Origin: a bacterium TMED144
GTDB lineage: Bacteria; Fidelibacterota; Marinisomatia; Marinisomatales; TCS55
Length of the DNA: 34,422 nucleotides
Assembly: GCA_002170005.2 (NCBI GenBank)
Contig: NHGT02000026.1
Location: forward strand, 41,463-75,884
Direction of reading: 5' to 3'
The position numbers were made by a program, and so were the translations under genes. Below, piece by piece: positions 31,121 through 34,422 of the stretch; positions within the stretch are counted from its first letter, which is position 1; each line of letters begins with the position of its first letter. The notes below the pieces were generated by a model. The model did not search any database, was not told the DNA's origin, and saw only the letters and a program-made list of their open reading frames with translations.

Positions 31121-32632
31121 ATGAAAAATTTTATATTAATTAAGTTAGCTATTGTTACTTTTGGTCTATCGCAACCCTATGATATTGTTATTAAGCAGGG
31201 TAGAGTAATTGATCCTGAGACAAATTTAGATCAAATTTGCAATATTGGTATAATAGGAAATCAGATATCAGATATTACCAAAAACTCTATAAACGGAAAA
31301 ATTGCGATAAATGCAAAAGGCTTGGTTGTATCACCTGGCTTCATTGACCTTCACGCACATGGACAAACAAATTCTGCACATCGCTATCAGGTAAAAGACG
31401 GAGTCACAACTGCCTTAGAAATGGAGAGCGGAGTAGCATTTATTGAACGTTGGATTGAAGCAAAAAAGGGAAGATCTCTTGTCAACTTTGGAGCAACGGC
31501 ACCTCACGGGTTTTTGCGCTCTATTTCGATGGTTAAAAATAAAAGTACAGCTAATAAGTTGATTAATCATTTTAGCAAAAATGAAATGAAAATAGAAGAT
31601 TCAACCCAAAATAAAGTTAAATCTTCTGAAGAGGACGAAAAGTTAAAAAAACTATATAGCAGTTTATCATCTTCAAATTATCAGTCACAATCGCCCAACG
31701 AAATAGAAGAAACAAAAAAATTAATCAAAGATTACATCGATAAAGGAGCATTGGGCATAGGTCTTCCAGTTGGATATTACCTTGGAGCATCTGCGGGTGA
31801 GGTTTTTGAAATTTATAAGTTCGCAAAAACTTTAAATGTAACAGTATATACCCATACAAGGGGTTTTGGAATGCCTGGCATTCAAGAAGCAATGGCTGCG
31901 GCAACTACGGCAGGCGCATCAGTTCACATTGTTCATGCTAACAGCATGTCTCTTGGAGAAATAGAAACAACTCTATCAATGGTTGAGTCAGCACAAAAGA
32001 ATGGTCTTGATATTACAACTGAAGTTTATCCATACACAGCAGCTTCAACATCATTAGAGTCCATTCTTTTTGACGAAGGGTGGAAAGAGACTTTGAATAT
32101 AAGTTATAACGATTTACAATGGGAAAAGACGGGTGAGAGACTAAATAAAAAAACATTTTATGAATATCGAAAAAAAGGTGGAGTTGTAATTATTCATATG
32201 ATGAAGCCCGAATGGATAAAAATAGGTGTTTCTCACCCTGTTTCAATCATTGCTTCTGATGGAATGCCTTATGCTCCAGGCGCACACCCTAGAACAGCTG
32301 GGACATTTTCGAGAATTCTTGGCAAATATGTTCGCGAAGAAAAGATTCTAGATCTGATAACAGCATTAAAAAAAATGACAATCATGCCTGCAAAACGCTT
32401 GGAAAAGATAGCCCCTTCAATGGCGCGAAAAGGAAGATTGCAAATTGGCGCTGATGCAGATATAACAATATTTAACCCTAACACAATTATCGATAAAGCT
32501 GATTTCAGCGGCTTAAAGTACTCAGAAGGCGTTGAAACAGTCATAATTGATGGTAAGATAATTATTAAAGAAGGTAGAATTATAGAAAATGTGTTTCCTG
32601 GTAAGCCAATACTAAGCAAATACAAAAAATAA
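31121..32632 (+). CDS. Exported amidohydrolase, N-acyl-D-amino-acid deacylase-like
   Basis: 503 residues. A hydrophobic signal (MKNFILIKLAIVTFGLSQ) suggests periplasmic or surface location. Amidohydrolase superfamily: composite beta-domain start DIVIKQGRVIDP, first metal motif PGFIDLHAHG (His78, His80), an acidic pair in TALEMESG, THTRGFG, HIVHANS (His), and the late ASDGMPY Asp; the end GADADITIFNPN completes the beta-sandwich. Family knowledge: the HPRTAGTF...ILGKYVRE pattern fits D-aminoacylases and dihydropyrimidinase-like deacylases that release D-amino acids from N-acyl forms. A 35-residue Ser/Lys/Glu-rich insert near 160-195 is unlike typical members. Substrate unproven. Confidence 0.85.
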   Translation: MKNFILIKLAIVTFGLSQPYDIVIKQGRVIDPETNLDQICNIGIIGNQISDITKNSINGKIAINAKGLVVSPGFIDLHAHGQTNSAHRYQVKDGVTTALEMESGVAFIERWIEAKKGRSLVNFGATAPHGFLRSISMVKNKSTANKLINHFSKNEMKIEDSTQNKVKSSEEDEKLKKLYSSLSSSNYQSQSPNEIEETKKLIKDYIDKGALGIGLPVGYYLGASAGEVFEIYKFAKTLNVTVYTHTRGFGMPGIQEAMAAATTAGASVHIVHANSMSLGEIETTLSMVESAQKNGLDITTEVYPYTAASTSLESILFDEGWKETLNISYNDLQWEKTGERLNKKTFYEYRKKGGVVIIHMMKPEWIKIGVSHPVSIIASDGMPYAPGAHPRTAGTFSRILGKYVREEKILDLITALKKMTIMPAKRLEKIAPSMARKGRLQIGADADITIFNPNTIIDKADFSGLKYSEGVETVIIDGKIIIKEGRIIENVFPGKPILSKYKK

Positions 32633-32711
32633 TTATACTATTCACCTTAAAAGATTATTTATTATAAACATGATTATTGTTTAATTTGTTTCTTATAAAA
32701 TTCTTATTATT

Positions 32712-33389
32712 ATGTTATTAAATCAGTTAAAAATTTTTATTAGTTCTACAATAGGCAAAAAAATAGTTGTCGCATCGACCGGTCTTTTGTTCTGTTTATT
32801 TTTACTTGCTCATTTGGCAAACAATTTTGTCATATACACAGGAGCTGAAAATTTTAATTTCTTAGTAAAGAGTTTAGAAAAAATAAAACCCTTGATAAGA
32901 TTAGCCGAAGTAATGCTTGTTCTCATTCTTGGGAGCCACATTTATAATTCTATTACTCTAGCATTAAAATCCAAAAAAGCCAAAGGAATAACTAATCGAT
33001 CAAAAATTGACGTAGCAAACGCATCCTTGTCATCCAGGACAATGGTATTTACAGGATCAATACTTTTTATTTTTCTTACAGTTCACTTATCAACATTTTG
33101 GTATACATTTCAAACTTCAGGACGGCATGATTATTATTTCATGGTTACAAGCGAATCCTTTGGTTTCGGAAATATTTTAATTACATCTTTATACCTTTTG
33201 GCCATGATTATACTAGGTTTTCATTTAAGGCATGGGTTTCAGTCTGCAATTAAAACACTAGGCATAGGAAATACTACTTTAGGGAAACTTTTAAGCTTAT
33301 TAAGCGTAGTATTTTGGTTACTTGTACCTGCAGGGTTTTTTAGTATTGCATTTTGGTTTGGCATAGTTAAACATTTTGGATTAGTATAG
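32712..33389 (+). CDS. sdhC: Succinate dehydrogenase cytochrome b558 subunit
   Basis: 225 residues with five hydrophobic helices (about 17-42, 62-84, 109-132, 153-177, 193-217). The histidines expected to bind two hemes b in the single-anchor B-type enzyme are placed in helices: His34 (LLAHLANNF), His76 (GSHIYNS), His125 (TVHLSTFWYT) and His171 (GFHLRHGF). Family knowledge: the membrane anchor of the Bacteroidetes/Bacillus-type quinone reductase. Eleven bases separate it from sdhA, the usual C-A-B order. The region in front (32633-32711) is AT-rich; I see no confident promoter. Confidence 0.9.
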   Translation: MLLNQLKIFISSTIGKKIVVASTGLLFCLFLLAHLANNFVIYTGAENFNFLVKSLEKIKPLIRLAEVMLVLILGSHIYNSITLALKSKKAKGITNRSKIDVANASLSSRTMVFTGSILFIFLTVHLSTFWYTFQTSGRHDYYFMVTSESFGFGNILITSLYLLAMIILGFHLRHGFQSAIKTLGIGNTTLGKLLSLLSVVFWLLVPAGFFSIAFWFGIVKHFGLV

Positions 33390-33400
33390 AAAGATTACAT

Positions 33401-34422
33401 ATGAAGTTAGACGCAAAAATACCATCAGGTGATCTTAGTAATAAATGGGTTAACTATAGATCAAGCCTCCCTCTTGTCAGTCCTGCAAATAAGCAAAAGC
33501 AAGATGTAATAATTGTTGGTACAGGTCTGGCCGGAGCATCAGCAGCAGCTTCAATGGCAGAGATGGGGTACAATGTTAAAGCTTTTTGCTTTCAGGATAG
33601 CCCTAGAAGAGCGCACTCAATTGCTGCGCAAGGCGGGATTAACGCAGCCAAAAATTACCAAAATGATGGTGATAGTATTTACAGACTATTTTATGATACT
33701 ATTAAAGGTGGTGATTATCGATCTAGAGAAGCTAATGTTTATAGATTAGCTGAAGTTAGTGGTAACATAATTGACCAATGCGTTGCACAAGGGGTACCAT
33801 TCGCTAGGGAATATGGTGGAACTCTTGATAACAGATCCTTTGGTGGAGTACAGGTTTCAAGAACTTTTTATGCGAGAGGACAAACCGGGCAACAGCTTTT
33901 ATTAGGTGCTTATAGTGCTTTAAGTAGACAGATCAATCTTGGTAAAGTTGAAATGTATACCAAGCATGAGATGGTAGACCTGGTGTTAATTGATGGCCAC
34001 GCTAAAGGCATTATAGCGAGAAACCTAATAAATGGCAATATAGAGAAATATGCTGCAAATGCAGTTGTGCTTGCTACAGGTGGATATGGTAATGTTTATT
34101 ATCTGTCAACGAACGCTATGGGGAGCAATGTCACTGCTTCTTGGAAAGCTCATAAAAAAGGAGCAATGTTTAGCAACCCATGCTTTACACAAATTCATCC
34201 CACATGTATTCCAGTATCAGGTGAATACCAATCCAAACTTACTTTAATGTCTGAATCATTACGAAATGATGGTAGAATTTGGGTATCATCAATAAAAGGT
34301 GATACTAGACTACCATCTGAAATACCTGAAAATGAGAGAGATTATTATTTAGAAAGAAGATACCCAGCGTTTGGTAATCTAGTTCCAAGAGATATTGCTT
34401 CAAGAGCCGCTAAAGAAAGATG
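33401..34422 (+). CDS. sdhA: Succinate dehydrogenase / fumarate reductase flavoprotein subunit, C-terminus beyond window
   Basis: The first 340 residues of a protein continuing past the window end. FAD-binding GTGLAGASAA at 40-49, the covalent flavin histidine His72 in RRAHSIAAQGGINAAKN, IKGGDYRSRE, VPFAREYGG, TFYARGQTGQQLL, ATGGYGNVY and the active-site FTQIHPTC region are all readable. This is the B-type (fumarate-reductase-like) flavoprotein expected with a single b558 anchor. ATG at 33401 is the only sensible start. The iron-sulphur subunit gene should follow beyond the edge. Confidence 0.95.
   Translation, partial: MKLDAKIPSGDLSNKWVNYRSSLPLVSPANKQKQDVIIVGTGLAGASAAASMAEMGYNVKAFCFQDSPRRAHSIAAQGGINAAKNYQNDGDSIYRLFYDTIKGGDYRSREANVYRLAEVSGNIIDQCVAQGVPFAREYGGTLDNRSFGGVQVSRTFYARGQTGQQLLLGAYSALSRQINLGKVEMYTKHEMVDLVLIDGHAKGIIARNLINGNIEKYAANAVVLATGGYGNVYYLSTNAMGSNVTASWKAHKKGAMFSNPCFTQIHPTCIPVSGEYQSKLTLMSESLRNDGRIWVSSIKGDTRLPSEIPENERDYYLERRYPAFGNLVPRDIASRAAKER

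Noticed and set aside
33513..34247. Two short plus-strand frames inside the end of the window
   Set aside because: They are out-of-frame shadows of sdhA, whose own frame is open from 33401 to the window edge.
1..34422. tRNA, rRNA, CRISPR or insertion sequence
   Set aside because: No cloverleaf-like sequence, repeat array, transposase motif or terminal inverted repeat was seen by eye; gaps are too short to hide most of these.

Overview
The window is gene-dense, AT-rich DNA of a Gram-negative marine-type bacterium. It carries a SusC/SusD outer-membrane uptake pair, many lipoprotein signals, a B-type succinate dehydrogenase (sdhC-sdhA), a eukaryote-like alkyl-DHAP synthase, an HMG-CoA reductase and a steroid 5-alpha-reductase homologue. 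This mix fits the Fibrobacteres-Chlorobi-Bacteroidetes neighbourhood, and I think of Marinimicrobia/SAR406-like lineages first. That placement is inference, because no rRNA or tRNA is present. No stretch longer than about 190 bases lacks a gene, and I see no insertion sequence, CRISPR array or prophage.

Layout. 1-5184 (minus): a partial lipoprotein, a strong terminator, and a susC-susD operon. 5372-13696 (plus): a sterol-type pair (3beta-HSD-like SDR and steroid 5-alpha-reductase), ssb, an M20 peptidase, a PlsC acyltransferase, a 49-residue membrane protein, an MltB-type lytic transglycosylase, apaG, pyruvate kinase and a lipoprotein M19 dipeptidase. 13724-18176 (minus): a four-gene operon of HMG-CoA reductase, acyltransferase, alkyl-DHAP synthase and SDR, which reads like a bacterial copy of the peroxisomal ether-lipid pathway. 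18253-20534: an aldo/keto reductase divergent from an Smr-domain protein across 27 bp, then phenylalanine hydroxylase. 20538-21089: a TPR lipoprotein.

21238-28688 (plus) is the most unusual region. Three exported envelope proteins (a beta-sandwich/coiled-coil protein, a coiled-coil/TPR protein and an outer-membrane-barrel/TPR protein) run straight into motA, motB, a remodelled fliF and a full-length fliG, followed by a terminator. No rod, hook, filament, export or FliM/FliN gene is present. The FliF homologue has lost the first two ring-building motifs but keeps the third, a transmembrane helix and a FliG-binding-like tail, and it has gained a long periplasmic coiled coil. FliG keeps torque-helix charges but has lost most of its FliM-binding EHPQ motif. 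I read this as a non-flagellar, stator-driven rotary or torque machine coupled to the outer membrane.

28772-34422 (plus): Nudix hydrolase, GCS2-type glutamate-cysteine ligase, a four-helix membrane protein, a D-aminoacylase-like amidohydrolase, sdhC and the start of sdhA, which runs off the end.

Two genes (the SDR at 13724 and the lipoprotein at 20538) have intact N-termini but no ATG, GTG or TTG start. Both carry ATC where the initiator is expected.
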